NCBI RefSeq assembly: GCF_020037015.1
Contig: NZ_JAIQDE010000003.1
Span: forward strand, 186,001-250,000
Length of the DNA: 64,000 nucleotides
Direction of reading: 5' to 3'
From: Corallococcus sp. AS-1-6
GTDB lineage: Bacteria; Myxococcota; Myxococcia; Myxococcales; Myxococcaceae
Shown here: positions 44,585 through 53,475 of the stretch, piece by piece
Layout of the letters: every line of letters begins with the position of its first letter
Numbering within the stretch: position 1 is the stretch's first letter
Program-made: the position numbers and the translations under genes
The notes under the pieces: generated by a model
Database searches by the model: none
What the model saw: only the letters and a program-made list of their open reading frames with translations
Told to the model about the DNA's origin: nothing

Positions 44585-45460
44585 CTACTCGGCGCCAGGG
44601 GGCATCAGCTCCTTGGCGACGAGGTTGCCCATCACGGCGTCCTTGGGGATGTAGCCGTCCGCGCCGGCCTCGCGGCAGATGCGCTGGAGCTCCTCGACGT
44701 TCTCACCGGAGCACAGCAGCACCTTGATGCCCTTGAAGAGGCTGTTGCTCTTGATGAAGCGGCAGAACTGTTCGCCGTTCACGTTGGGCATGCGCACGTC
44801 CAGCAGCACCAGGTCCGGGCGCGTCTGCTTCTTCAGGATGATCTTCGTGGCCTTGTCCGCGGTGTCCGCGACGTGGACCTCGAAGCCCTTGGAGACCAGG
44901 TCCGCTTCGATGATCCGCGCCGTCATCTCACTGTCGTCCACGATGAGGATGCGCGGCTTGCGCCCCCCGGCGGCCATCGGGGCCTTGGGGAGTCCGCCGG
45001 AACCCGTGGCGGGGGCGGCCGGAGCCGCGGCGGGGGCCGGGGTGGCGGGCGCGGCGGCCGGGGCGGGGGAGGGGACCGCGGCGGGGATGTTCAGCGCCGG
45101 GGCGCCGATGAGGCCCATCACGCCCCCCAGCACGCCCTCCAGGCCTCCGCTCTTGAGGATGTAGCCGTCCGCGCCGGAGTTCTTCACCTTCGCCTCCAGC
45201 TCCTGCTCCGAGATGTCGGAGTAGAGGACGAGCTTGGAGGTGACGCCCTTCTGGGTGCGGAGGTACTCGACGACGTCGTCGCCGAACATCTCCGGCATGT
45301 TCACGTCCATGAGGATGAGCGCGAACGGGCCCTCGGTGAGCTTCTGGTTGAGCGTAGCCAGGTCCTGCGCGCCACTGGCGTCGTAGCCGGCGGCCGTCAG
45401 GGCCCGGACGGTAAGCTCCAGAAGCATCGGGCTGTCGTCAATGACCAGTACGCGGGACAT
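44585..45460 (-). CDS. frzZ: FrzZ, dual-receiver response regulator
   Basis: FrzZ is the output regulator of the Frz pathway, phosphorylated by FrzE to control reversal frequency. This 291-aa protein has two receiver domains joined by an Ala/Pro linker (about 122-165). The first holds D8/D9 with phospho-acceptor D52 (LILMDVNMP), the second VDDS with D221 (VLLDVRMP). These match the M. xanthus pair (D52/D220). The start ATG 45460 has GAGGAGG just upstream; longer frames run into the frz promoter region. It is divergent from frzA. Confidence 0.93.
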   Translation of the reverse strand: MSRVLVIDDSPMLLELTVRALTAAGYDASGAQDLATLNQKLTEGPFALILMDVNMPEMFGDDVVEYLRTQKGVTSKLVLYSDISEQELEAKVKNSGADGYILKSGGLEGVLGGVMGLIGAPALNIPAAVPSPAPAAAPATPAPAAAPAAPATGSGGLPKAPMAAGGRKPRILIVDDSEMTARIIEADLVSKGFEVHVADTADKATKIILKKQTRPDLVLLDVRMPNVNGEQFCRFIKSNSLFKGIKVLLCSGENVEELQRICREAGADGYIPKDAVMGNLVAKELMPPGAE

Positions 45461-45540
45461 CGTCCTCCTCAGGGGCTTCCAGCGCACAACCCTACACCTT
45501 TGGGTCACGCTGGACCATCGAAACGGAGAGCAGGCGGCCG

Positions 45541-45554
45541 GTCCGGCACCGGAC
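45541..45554. promoter_or_regulatory. Palindrome upstream of frzA
   Basis: GTCCGG-CA-CCGGAC lies about 10 bp upstream of the candidate frzA -35 box in the frzZ-frzA intergenic region. It may be a regulator site; support is weak. Confidence 0.3.
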
Positions 45555-45563
45555 GATGGACCC

Positions 45564-45593
45564 TTGACCCTCTTTATCCCGGTCTCGGATACT
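45564..45593 (+). promoter_or_regulatory. Candidate promoter of the frzA-F operon
   Basis: TTGACC, an 18-bp spacer and GATACT lie about 48 bp before the frzA start. The -10 box is imperfect. Confidence 0.4.
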
Positions 45594-45640
45594 TCACTGC
45601 CTTGACCCCGAACTCCTCCCCCCTCCAACGCGCCTTGCGC

Positions 45641-46123
45641 ATGGCGCCAGACCGTACGGTGGCCGCCCAGGCCCGGCCGGAGCAGGAATTCTTCTGCTTC
45701 CGCGTGGGCGAGCTGCGCTTCGGCGTCCCCAGTGAGAACGTGCTCGAGGTGCTGCGCGCCGGGCTGCTCACGCCGCTGCCGCGCACGCCGTCCTTCATCC
45801 TGGGCGTCACCGGCCACCGCGGGCAGGTGCTGCCGGTGGTGGACCTGCTGCGCTTCCTCAGCAAGGGCGAGGCGCGCATCGGTCCGCGCACCCGCATCTT
45901 CGTGGGCGTCAGCGGCAGCTACGTGTCCGGCGTGGTGGCGGACACCGTGCTCGGCCTGCGCCGCGTCCCCGTGGCGGACATCCTGCCGCCGCCCCTGGGC
46001 GGGGATCAGGCCGCGGAGCACCTGCTGGGCGTGGTGCAGGGCTCCGGGCCGGCGGATGGCCTCAACCTGCTCAACTTCTCCAAGCTGCTGCAGACGGCCC
46101 GTCAGCGCGCGGTGGTGCGATGA
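45641..46123 (+). CDS. frzA: FrzA, CheW-like coupling protein
   Basis: FrzA couples the FrzCD receptor to the FrzE kinase. It is a 160-aa CheW domain: EFFCFRVGELRFGVPSENVLEVL, then ILGVTGHRGQVLPVVDLLRFL and DTVLGLRRVPVADI. I use ATG 45641; upstream TTG codons (45602, 45635) are in frame, and no clear ribosome site is visible for any of them, so the exact start is uncertain. It is the first gene of the frz operon, and the stop overlaps the frzB start (ATGA). Confidence 0.9.
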   Translation: MAPDRTVAAQARPEQEFFCFRVGELRFGVPSENVLEVLRAGLLTPLPRTPSFILGVTGHRGQVLPVVDLLRFLSKGEARIGPRTRIFVGVSGSYVSGVVADTVLGLRRVPVADILPPPLGGDQAAEHLLGVVQGSGPADGLNLLNFSKLLQTARQRAVVR

Positions 46124-46542
46124 GCGGCAACGTCCTGCTGGATGACGAGGTCCCCGGACTGGACGCGGATGCGGACCGGGTCCTGGGGGAGGTGGACATC
46201 CTCTTCTTCCAGATCGGTGATTCGGAGTACGGCACGGACGCGTCGTCCGTGCTGCGCATCGACCGGGCGCTCCCGGACGACCTGACCGTGCGCGACCTGG
46301 GCCTGCCCCACAAGGGGCACCGGGCGCTCGTGTTCGACACCCCCGAGGGCGAGGGCCACCTGAAGGTGGACGCCGTCAACGGGGTGCGCTCCATCCCGCT
46401 CGCGGGGCTGCGCCGCATGCCGGCCGCCGCCGCGGCGGCTTCGTATGCGGTGGGCGTCTGCCTCGCCCTGGATGAAGAGGCCGGCCGTCCCGTGTTGCTC
46501 ATTGATTTGGCGGAAACCTTGAAGACGCAAGGAAGGCACTGA
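46120..46542 (+). CDS. frzB: FrzB, second CheW-like protein
   Basis: This is a 140-aa CheW-fold protein (DILFFQIGDSEYGTDASSVLRI, then GHLKVDAVNGVRSIPLAGLRRMP, then VLLIDLAETL). It is shorter than FrzA. In M. xanthus FrzB acts with FrzCD but does not couple to the kinase like FrzA. The start overlaps the frzA stop by four bases; frzCD begins 5 nt after its stop. Its fast-diverging loops fit the accessory role known from the family. Confidence 0.9.
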   Translation: MSGNVLLDDEVPGLDADADRVLGEVDILFFQIGDSEYGTDASSVLRIDRALPDDLTVRDLGLPHKGHRALVFDTPEGEGHLKVDAVNGVRSIPLAGLRRMPAAAAAASYAVGVCLALDEEAGRPVLLIDLAETLKTQGRH

Positions 46543-46547
46543 CACAC

Positions 46548-47807
46548 ATGTCCCTGGAGAGCCCCAACGAGAAGCCCGCGAAGTCCCGCGGCGCGAGGAA
46601 GTCCCCGGGCGTGAAGGCCGGCGCGGAGTCCGCAATCGCCAACACGGTGGCGGATCCGCTCAAGCCCTTCACCGACACGCTGATGGCGGTGCTGTCCGGC
46701 AACCTGAACGCGCGCGTGCCGCAGGACCGCGTGCAGGCGGACCCCACCGGCTTCGGCCACCTGCTCAACCAGGTGCTGGAGCAGTTCTCCTCCGCCGAGC
46801 ACCGCAAGCAGGTGGCGGCCCAGGAGATCGATCAGGCGCTCGACTCGCTCATCATCCTGGTGCGCGAGGGCGACCTGTCGCGCTGGAACACGTCCACGGA
46901 GGACCCCCAGCTCGGGCCCCTGCTGGAGGGCTTCGGCAAGGTCATCGAGACGCTGCGCATCTTCGTGCGGGAGATCAACGAGGCCGCGCTGCGGCTGTCG
47001 TCCTCCGCCAACCAGGTGCTGGCGGCGTCCACGCAGCATGAGACGTCCTCCACCGAGCAGGCCGCGGCCATCCACGAGACGACCGCGACCATGGAGGAGC
47101 TGAAGCACGCGTCCGCGCAGATCGCGGAGAACGCGGGCAGCGTGGCGCGCGTGGCGGAGGAGACGCTGGGCGCGGCCCGCGCGGGCCGTGGCGCCATTGG
47201 CGAGTTCATCCAGGCCATGCAGCAGATCCGCAGCGACGGCGTCGCGGTGGCGGACTCCATCTCCAAGCTGTCCAAGCGCGTGGAGCGCATCGGCACGGTG
47301 GTGGAGGTGATCGACGAGATCGCGGATCGCTCCGACCTGCTGGCGCTCAACGCGGCGCTGGAAGGCAGCCGCGCGGGCGAGGCGGGCAAGGGCTTCTCCA
47401 TCGTCGCGGCGGAGATGCGCCGGCTGGCGGAGAACGTCCTGGAGTCCACCAAGGAGATCAAGAACCTGATCACGGAGATCCGCGAGGCCACGCAGGCCGC
47501 CGCGGGCGCCGCGGACGCGTCCAAGCACGCCACGGAGTCCGGCGAGAAGCTGGGCGCGGTGGCGGCGCAGGCCGTGGAGGGCATCCTCGCCGGCGTGCAG
47601 GAGACGAGCGACGCGGCGCGGGTCATCAACCTGGCGACCCAGCAGCAGCGCACGGCCACCGAGCAGGTGGTGGCGTCCATGGCGGAGATCGAGGATGTGA
47701 CGCGCCAGACGACGCAGGCGTCGAAGCAGGCCACCGGGGCGGCCGCGGAGCTCACCCAGCTCGCGGGCCGGCTCGCGGAGCTCATCAAGCGGTTCAAGGC
47801 CGACTAG
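46548..47807 (+). CDS. frzCD: FrzCD, soluble methyl-accepting chemoreceptor
   Basis: This is the 419-aa receptor of the Frz pathway. It lacks any membrane segment or periplasmic domain, as known for FrzCD, which binds the nucleoid through a basic N-terminus (KPAKSRGARKSPGVKAG here). A helical N-terminal region leads to the MCP signalling coiled coil: a methylation helix (QAAAIHETTATMEELKHASAQIAENA), the hairpin tip EIADRSDLLALNAALEGSRAGEAGKGF and the return helix with more Glu/Gln sites. FrzF and FrzG would methylate and demethylate it. It is followed by two hairpins before frzE. Confidence 0.94.
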   Translation: MSLESPNEKPAKSRGARKSPGVKAGAESAIANTVADPLKPFTDTLMAVLSGNLNARVPQDRVQADPTGFGHLLNQVLEQFSSAEHRKQVAAQEIDQALDSLIILVREGDLSRWNTSTEDPQLGPLLEGFGKVIETLRIFVREINEAALRLSSSANQVLAASTQHETSSTEQAAAIHETTATMEELKHASAQIAENAGSVARVAEETLGAARAGRGAIGEFIQAMQQIRSDGVAVADSISKLSKRVERIGTVVEVIDEIADRSDLLALNAALEGSRAGEAGKGFSIVAAEMRRLAENVLESTKEIKNLITEIREATQAAAGAADASKHATESGEKLGAVAAQAVEGILAGVQETSDAARVINLATQQQRTATEQVVASMAEIEDVTRQTTQASKQATGAAAELTQLAGRLAELIKRFKAD

Positions 47808-47810
47808 GCG

Positions 47811-47854
47811 TTCTCCTGAGGGGAGAAATGGGTCGAGGGGCGCGCAGAGCGCCC
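47811..47854 (+). other. Tandem hairpins in the frzCD-frzE gap
   Basis: Two perfect stems lie in the 62-bp gap: TTCTCC/GGAGAA with a 5-nt loop (47811-47827) and GGGCGC/GCGCCC with a 5-nt loop (47838-47854). They may tune relative expression of receptor and kinase. Confidence 0.5.
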
Positions 47855-47869
47855 TGACGCCCGCGACCC

Positions 47870-50179
47870 ATGGACACCGAGGCCCTCAAGAAATCCCTCC
47901 TGAAGAAGTTCCAGGAGGTCACGGCCGACCGACTCCAGAAGATCCAACTGGGAGTCATCGACCTGGAGAAGGAGACCGCGGAGCAGGCCGCGGACGACGT
48001 CGCGCGCGAACTGCACACGATGAAGGGCGAGGCCCGCATGTTGGGCCTGGCCGCCATCGGGCAGCTCGCGCACGCCGCCGAGGACGTCCTGCGCGCCGAG
48101 CGCGAAGGCAAGACGGCCACGGAGACGGCCACGGACGTGATGCTCCGTGCCTGCGACGTGCTGTCGGACCTCCTGGAGGACCTGGATGCGGCCCACACCG
48201 GCACGTCCGCCACCGAGGAGATGGTGAAGGCCCTGTCGGAGGTGTCCGGCCACCCCGTGCCCGCCCTGGGCCCGGTGCGCAAGCCCGCCGCGCAGCCTCC
48301 GCCCGCCGCGCCGCCCAAGCCCGCGGTGCAGGCGCCGGTGGCTCCGCCTGTCGCCGCGCCCGTCGTGGCCCAGGCGCCGGTGGCGCCGCAGGCCCCGTCC
48401 CGCGTGGCGGAGCCCGTCCCCGTCGTGGCCCCGGCCGCGAAGGAGGAGGAGGCGCCCAGCGCCGCGAAGAGCAACACCATCGCGGACCGCAGCATCCGCG
48501 TGAACGTGGAGGTGCTGGACTCGCTGGGCCTGCTCGCCGGCGACCTGCTGGTGGAGAGCGCGCGCGGCCGGCTGCGCAGCACGGAGACGGCGCAGCTCTT
48601 CGAGCGCTTCAGCCGCCTGGGCGACCGCTTCCTGCGCATCTCCGAGGACGTGGACGTCCCGGACGCCATCCGCGCGGAGCTGGAGCGCGCGGAGGCGGAC
48701 CTGCACATGCTGCGCGACGACGCGTTCCGCTTCGTGCGCCGCAACGGGGACGGCATCAACACGCTGCACGGCAACCTGGCCCAGTTGGCGGACCACGTGG
48801 CCGAGGCGCGCCTGGTGCCGCTGTCCACCGTGTTCGACGCGTTCCCTCGCGCGGTGCGCGACATCGCGAAGACGCAGAACAAGGAAGTGGACCTGATCAT
48901 CGAGAACGCCGACATCGGCGTGGACAGGTCCATGCTGGCGGACGTGCGTGACGCGCTGGTGCACCTGTTGCGCAACGCGGTGGACCACGGCCTGGAGTCG
49001 GCGGACTTCCGCCAGCAGATGGGCAAGCCCGCCACGGGCCGCATCCGCATCCGGGTGCGCGTGGACGGCGACATGCTCCACATCGAGGTGGAGGACGACG
49101 GCCGCGGCATGGACACCGAGCGGCTCAAGCAGGTGGCCATCAACAAGCGCCTGCTGTCGCCGGTGCAGGCCGCCGCGCTGTCGGAGCGCGAGGCCATCGA
49201 GCTCATCTTCCGTCCCGGCTTCTCCACCCGCGAGCAGGTCAGCGAGCTGTCCGGCCGCGGCGTGGGCATGGACGTGGTGAAGCGCAAGGTGGAGACGCTG
49301 GGCGGGTCCGTGGGCGTGCAGAGCCGCCAGGGCCGCGGCACCACCATCACGCTGCGCCTGCCCCAGTCGCTGGCCCTCATGAAGGTGCTGCTGGTGCGCC
49401 TGGGCGACGACGTCTACGGCATGCCCGCCGCGGACGTGGTGGCCGTCATGCGCATCAAGCCGGATGACCGCATGGAGGTGTTCGGCACGCTGGCGGTGCG
49501 GCACCGGGGCAAGCCCACGGCGCTCGTGGCGCTGGGGCCGCTGTTGGGCCTCAACGGCGGCAACCGCTTCGACAAGCCCCCCGCGGTGGTGGTGCGCCAC
49601 GGCGACGACTACGCCGCGCTGGTGGTGGACGGCTTCGTGGACGAGCGCGAGGTGGCGGTGAAGCCCTGCGGCGGCGAGTTCCTCAAGGGCGCGCCGTTCA
49701 TCGCGGGCACGGCGGCGCTGGAGGACGGACGCATCGCGGTGCTCCTGCACGTGCCGGACATCATGACGGAGGTGCGCCGCATGGCCCGCCCCGTCACCCA
49801 GGCGCCCGCCAGCCGCCGGCTGCGCGTGCTGCTGGTGGACGACTCGCCCATCGCCCGCGCGACGGAGGGCGCGCTCGTCAAGGCGCTGGGCCACTCCGTG
49901 GAGGAGGCGCAGGACGGCGAGGAGGCGTACGCGAAGGTGCAGACGAACACGTACGATCTCATCCTCACGGACGTGCAGATGCCGAAGCTGGACGGCTTCT
50001 CCCTCACGCGGCGGCTGAAGGGCACGCCCGCCGTGGCGCGCATCCCGGTCATCATCCTGTCGTCGCTCGCGTCGCCGGAGGACAAGCGGCGCGGCCTGGA
50101 TGCGGGCGCGGATGCGTACCTGGTGAAGGGCGAGCTGGGGGTGGAGATCCTGGCGCAGTCCATCGATCGGCTGACCTGA
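47870..50179 (+). CDS. frzE: FrzE, CheA-CheY fusion histidine kinase
   Basis: This 769-aa kinase is the core of the Frz pathway. The HPt domain holds the phospho-His49 in ELHTMKGEARMLGL, matching M. xanthus His49. A Pro/Ala linker (about 125-200) follows, then dimerisation and HATPase domains (LVHLLRNAVDHGLE, VEDDGRGMD, SGRGVGMDVVKRKVE), a CheW-like domain, and a C-terminal receiver (VLLVDDSPIAR, acceptor Asp701 in LTDVQMP). The receiver is known to restrain kinase activity. The ATG at 47870 lies after the two hairpins. The stop is 10 nt before the frzG GTG. Confidence 0.94.
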   Translation: MDTEALKKSLLKKFQEVTADRLQKIQLGVIDLEKETAEQAADDVARELHTMKGEARMLGLAAIGQLAHAAEDVLRAEREGKTATETATDVMLRACDVLSDLLEDLDAAHTGTSATEEMVKALSEVSGHPVPALGPVRKPAAQPPPAAPPKPAVQAPVAPPVAAPVVAQAPVAPQAPSRVAEPVPVVAPAAKEEEAPSAAKSNTIADRSIRVNVEVLDSLGLLAGDLLVESARGRLRSTETAQLFERFSRLGDRFLRISEDVDVPDAIRAELERAEADLHMLRDDAFRFVRRNGDGINTLHGNLAQLADHVAEARLVPLSTVFDAFPRAVRDIAKTQNKEVDLIIENADIGVDRSMLADVRDALVHLLRNAVDHGLESADFRQQMGKPATGRIRIRVRVDGDMLHIEVEDDGRGMDTERLKQVAINKRLLSPVQAAALSEREAIELIFRPGFSTREQVSELSGRGVGMDVVKRKVETLGGSVGVQSRQGRGTTITLRLPQSLALMKVLLVRLGDDVYGMPAADVVAVMRIKPDDRMEVFGTLAVRHRGKPTALVALGPLLGLNGGNRFDKPPAVVVRHGDDYAALVVDGFVDEREVAVKPCGGEFLKGAPFIAGTAALEDGRIAVLLHVPDIMTEVRRMARPVTQAPASRRLRVLLVDDSPIARATEGALVKALGHSVEEAQDGEEAYAKVQTNTYDLILTDVQMPKLDGFSLTRRLKGTPAVARIPVIILSSLASPEDKRRGLDAGADAYLVKGELGVEILAQSIDRLT

Positions 50180-50189
50180 GGAGCCTCTG

Positions 50190-51218
50190 GTGGGCGGCGG
50201 CACGGCGGTGACGGGACTGGCGTTCCGGGTCCTCCTGGTGGGGCGGGGCCTGCGCGCGCTGGTGCGCGGGCTCTTCGACGGCGAGTCGCTGGTCGCCGTG
50301 GGCCCGCCGGAGGCGGACTTCGCGGGCGCGGAGGCGGTGGTGCGCAGGCACTTCCCGGACGTGCTGCTGGTGGACCTGGTGTCCTCGGAGGCGCTGGGCG
50401 CCATCGAGCGCGTCATGGCCCAGCGCCCCACGCCCATCCTCGCGCTGCACCCGGGCGTGCTCACCGGACAGCAGGCGTTCCAGGCGCTGGCCCTGGGCGC
50501 GCTGGACGTGATGGACCGGCCGATGACCCCGGGGCCGGACTTCTGGCACGCGGTGAACCGCAAGCTGGTGATGCTGGCGCAGGTGAAGGGGGTGCGCTCG
50601 CCGCCCTCCTCGCCCAGGGCCCGGCAGCCGGCGCAGGAGGGGCCCACCGCGCCGTTCCCCCTGGTCGCGCTGGCCGCCTCGCTGGGCGGGCCGAAGGCCG
50701 TCGCGTCCGTGCTGCGGATGATTCCGCGGGGCTTCCCCGCGCCCATCGCCTACTGTCAACACATCAGCCAGGGCTTCACGGAGGGCCTGGCGCACTGGCT
50801 GTCCACGGAGACGGCGCTGCGCGTCGTCGAGGCGACGCACGACGCGTGGATGGAGCCGGGCACGGTGTACATCGCCCCTTCGGGAGGACATCTGCTGGTG
50901 AAGCCGGACGGCCGTCTGGAACTGGATACAGGACCTGCCCTGCGGGGCTTCCGGCCCTCGTGTGACATGCTGCTCACTTCGGCCGGGGAGTCTTTCGGCA
51001 AGAGGTGCATTGGCGTCATCCTGACGGGCATGGGCCGAGACGGCGCCAGGGGGCTGAAGGAGATTCGCGAGCGCGGCGGGCGCACCATCGCGCAGGACGA
51101 GGCCACGTGCGTCGTCTACGGCATGCCCCGCGAGGCCGTGCTCCTGGGCGCGGCGCAGCAGGTGCTGCCGCTGGACGTCATCGCGCCGACGCTCGTGCAG
51201 TGGGTGGACGCGTGCTGA
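50190..51218 (+). CDS. frzG: FrzG, CheB-like methylesterase
   Basis: This 342-aa enzyme removes methyl groups from FrzCD. The C-terminal methylesterase domain has the catalytic triad positions: Ser in AASLGGPKA, His in YCQHIS and Asp in [11 protein letters not shown]. The N-terminal receiver-like domain (about 10-130) appears degenerate: the acidic pair is replaced (LLVGRG) and the late Lys is Arg (MDRP), though an Asp remains at LLVDLV. GTG 50190 is preceded by GAGGAG at 6-nt spacing. Its end overlaps frzF by seven bases. Confidence 0.9.
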   Translation: MGGGTAVTGLAFRVLLVGRGLRALVRGLFDGESLVAVGPPEADFAGAEAVVRRHFPDVLLVDLVSSEALGAIERVMAQRPTPILALHPGVLTGQQAFQALALGALDVMDRPMTPGPDFWHAVNRKLVMLAQVKGVRSPPSSPRARQPAQEGPTAPFPLVALAASLGGPKAVASVLRMIPRGFPAPIAYCQHISQGFTEGLAHWLSTETALRVVEATHDAWMEPGTVYIAPSGGHLLVKPDGRLELDTGPALRGFRPSCDMLLTSAGESFGKRCIGVILTGMGRDGARGLKEIRERGGRTIAQDEATCVVYGMPREAVLLGAAQQVLPLDVIAPTLVQWVDAC

Positions 51219-53032
51219 ACGTGGGCAACAAGGTGCTCCAGCAGTTGTCCGCGCTCCTCCTGGAGCGCGCGGGGCTGAAGATCACCCTGGATGGCTACCA
51301 CAGCCTGCGGCTCGCCCTGTCCACGCGCATGCCCGCGCTGGGGCTGAGCGACCCGGAGAAGTACCTGCAGAAGCTGATGAGCGCGAGCGGCGAGGAGGAG
51401 CTGCGCGCGCTGCTGCCGCTGGTGACGGTGGGGCACACGGAGTTCTTCCGCGACGCGAAGCAGTTCCGCGCGCTGGAGGGGAGCGTGCTGCCGGAGCTGC
51501 TCGCGCGGGCCCGGCGCGAGATGCGCAAGGTGTCCATCTGGTCCGCCGGCTGCGCCACCGGAGAAGAGCCGTACAGCCTGGCGCTGGTGATGGCGGAGCT
51601 GGGGGCGCTCGCGGTGGAGGTGGACCTGTGGGCCACCGACCTGAACCTGGCCGCGGTGGAGGCCGCGCGGCAGGGGCGCTTCTCCACGCGCCGCGCGATG
51701 GCCATTGGACCGGAGCGGCTCAAGCGCTTCTTCCGGCCCGTGGAGGACGGCTACGAGGCGTCCCCCATCCTGCGCGAGTACATCCGCTTCGATGGCCAGA
51801 ACCTGGCCGCGCCGGTGTTCGACAAGGTGGCGCCCGCGTCGCTGGACCTCATCCTCTGCCGCAACGTCATCATCTACTTCGACCTGCCCACCATCCGCGG
51901 GCTGATGGACCGCTTCCTCGCGGCGCTGCGGCCGGGCGGGCTGCTCTTCCTGGGGTACTCGGAGAGCCTCTTCAAGGTCTACGACCGCTTCGAGATGATC
52001 GAAGTGGACGGCGCGTTCGTGTACCGGCGCCCCCTGGGCGAGCGCCCGCGTCCGCCGCCGCCGCTGGCGCCCCTGGCGACGGAGCTCCGGCCGGGCAGCC
52101 CGGAGTCCTTCGCCGTGGAGCTGCGCCAGCGGATGCAGGCCAGCGCGGAGACCGCGACGCGGCTGCGCACGGCGGGCGTGGGTGACGCCGCCAGTGGCAA
52201 GGCTCCGGACGCGCCCGTGCGCAGGCCCACGCTGGAGCTGCCCGCGCTGGGCGCGCTGGCGGGCCGCCGCACCGGGGAGTTCCCCGCCCTCCGTCCGGAG
52301 CCGGCGCGCACGGGGGAGTTCCCCGCGGTGCGGCCGGAGCCCACGCGCACCGGGGAGTTCCCCGCCATCAAGCTGGATCCGCCCCGTCCCGGGGAGCCTC
52401 CGCGCCGGCCCGCGACGACCGGGACCTTCGCGGCGGTGCGCGTGGAGCCGCCCACGCCCCGGCCCCCGGCGGAAGCCGTGCCCGCGCGCCCGAGCGGTTC
52501 GTGGCCGCAGCTCCTGCCGCCCGCGGAGCGCTTGAACATGGCCGTGCGGAAGATGGGGCAGGGGGACTTCCCCGCCGCCATCGACGGCGTGAAGCGCCTG
52601 CTGGTGGACGAGCCCTCGGACCTGGACGCGCTGCTGACGCTGGGCAACCTGTACTCGCTCACCGGCCGCATCGACGAGGCGCGCGACACCTTCGGCCAGG
52701 CGCTCCAGCGCGAGCCGCTGTGCGTGGAGGCGCGCGTCTTCGGTGGGGTGGCGGCGATGCAGGCGGGGAGCCTGGCCGAGGCGCGCTCCGAGCTGGCCAA
52801 GGCCCTGTTCCTGGAGCCCACGCTGGCCATCGGCCACTACCTGCTGGCCCAGGTGCAGGAGCGCACGCAGGACTTCGAGGCGGCCCGGCGCAGCTACCGC
52901 AACGCCGTCGCGCAGTTGAAGTACCCGCAGCGCCCGCTGGCGGGGCACTACCCGGAGATGCTCGACTCCGCGGAGGCCATCTCCCGCGCGGCCCGCTATG
53001 CGCTGGCCGCGCTGGAGGAGCAGCCGGGCTGA
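51212..53032 (+). CDS. frzF: FrzF, CheR-like methyltransferase with TPR domain
   Basis: This 606-aa enzyme methylates FrzCD with S-adenosylmethionine. The CheR domain (about 1-275) has an N-terminal helical part ([12 protein letters not shown]), the SAM motif [14 protein letters not shown] and the [10 protein letters not shown] signature. A Pro-rich linker carries three 13-residue repeats (R-T-G-E-F-P-A-x-x-x-x-P-x). C-terminal TPRs (about 430-600) regulate substrate-site selection in M. xanthus FrzF. GTG 51212 overlaps the frzG stop; GTG 51221 is an alternative. Confidence 0.9.
   Translation: MLNVGNKVLQQLSALLLERAGLKITLDGYHSLRLALSTRMPALGLSDPEKYLQKLMSASGEEELRALLPLVTVGHTEFFRDAKQFRALEGSVLPELLARARREMRKVSIWSAGCATGEEPYSLALVMAELGALAVEVDLWATDLNLAAVEAARQGRFSTRRAMAIGPERLKRFFRPVEDGYEASPILREYIRFDGQNLAAPVFDKVAPASLDLILCRNVIIYFDLPTIRGLMDRFLAALRPGGLLFLGYSESLFKVYDRFEMIEVDGAFVYRRPLGERPRPPPPLAPLATELRPGSPESFAVELRQRMQASAETATRLRTAGVGDAASGKAPDAPVRRPTLELPALGALAGRRTGEFPALRPEPARTGEFPAVRPEPTRTGEFPAIKLDPPRPGEPPRRPATTGTFAAVRVEPPTPRPPAEAVPARPSGSWPQLLPPAERLNMAVRKMGQGDFPAAIDGVKRLLVDEPSDLDALLTLGNLYSLTGRIDEARDTFGQALQREPLCVEARVFGGVAAMQAGSLAEARSELAKALFLEPTLAIGHYLLAQVQERTQDFEAARRSYRNAVAQLKYPQRPLAGHYPEMLDSAEAISRAARYALAALEEQPG
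52268..52384 (+). repeat. Three 39-bp repeats in the FrzF linker
   Basis: Three consecutive copies of a 13-codon unit beginning R-T-G-E-F-P-A encode part of the linker between the CheR and TPR domains. Copy number is likely to vary between strains. Confidence 0.7.
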
Positions 53033-53042
53033 ATCACCCAGC

Positions 53043-53056
53043 CCGGCGCACGCCGG
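53043..53056. terminator. Short hairpin between convergent genes
   Basis: A 5-bp stem (CCGGC/GCCGG) with a 4-nt loop lies between the frzF stop and the PHA-system gene stop. Weak terminator candidate. Confidence 0.3.
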
Positions 53057-53062
53057 ACAGCG

Positions 53063-53386
53063 TCACTCCAGGTTGCCCTTCACCTGATCCAGGCTCTTGG
53101 ACGGGTCCAGCACCGCGCCGAACTTCTTCTGGATGTACGTCTTGGCCTGGTTGCGCAGCAGCATTCCGGGGTCGGTGCCCTCGCCGGAGATGGCCTTGTC
53201 CGTGATGACGAAGCTGGCGTCCAGGTTGATGCCCATCACCTTGCCGACGAGCTTCGCGCCCGCGTCACCCTGCCAGTCGGACTTCACGCCGTACTTGGAG
53301 CCCCAGTAGTGGAGGAGCTGCTCGACGCGCTTCTTGACCTCGTCCTTGGGAAGGTTGTGGGGGACCTCGAACTTCATCGTGCCCAT
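53063..53386 (-). CDS. Polyhydroxyalkanoic acid system family protein
   Basis: This is a 107-aa small protein matching the PHA-system/granule-associated family (PHA_gran_rgn): KFEVPHNLPKDEVKKRVEQLLHYWGSKY start, a central MGINLDASFVITDKAISGEG beta segment and a C-terminal amphipathic helix (LRNQAKTYIQKKFGA). The role is poorly understood; family members often occur with PHA synthesis genes, none of which is here. It is downstream of the photolyase gene on the same strand, with a possible terminator between. Confidence 0.82.
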   Translation of the reverse strand: MGTMKFEVPHNLPKDEVKKRVEQLLHYWGSKYGVKSDWQGDAGAKLVGKVMGINLDASFVITDKAISGEGTDPGMLLRNQAKTYIQKKFGAVLDPSKSLDQVKGNLE

Positions 53387-53418
53387 GGCTGACTCCTGGT
53401 GCCGGGAAAGAGGGGATG

Positions 53419-53447
53419 TCCGCCCGGTTTAGTGACCCCGGGGCGGA
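53419..53447 (-). terminator. Hairpin after the photolyase gene
   Basis: A 7-bp stem (TCCGCCC/GGGCGGA) with a 15-nt loop lies between the photolyase stop and the downstream small gene. No T-tract. Confidence 0.3.
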
Positions 53448-53475
53448 AAGTGAACCGCCGTCTTCAAGGGGATGT

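Noticed and set aside
44585-46021. Longer frame extending frzZ to 478 codons
   Set aside because: It would cross the frzZ-frzA promoter region and part of frzA; ATG 45460 has a strong GAGGAGG ribosome site and begins a canonical receiver.
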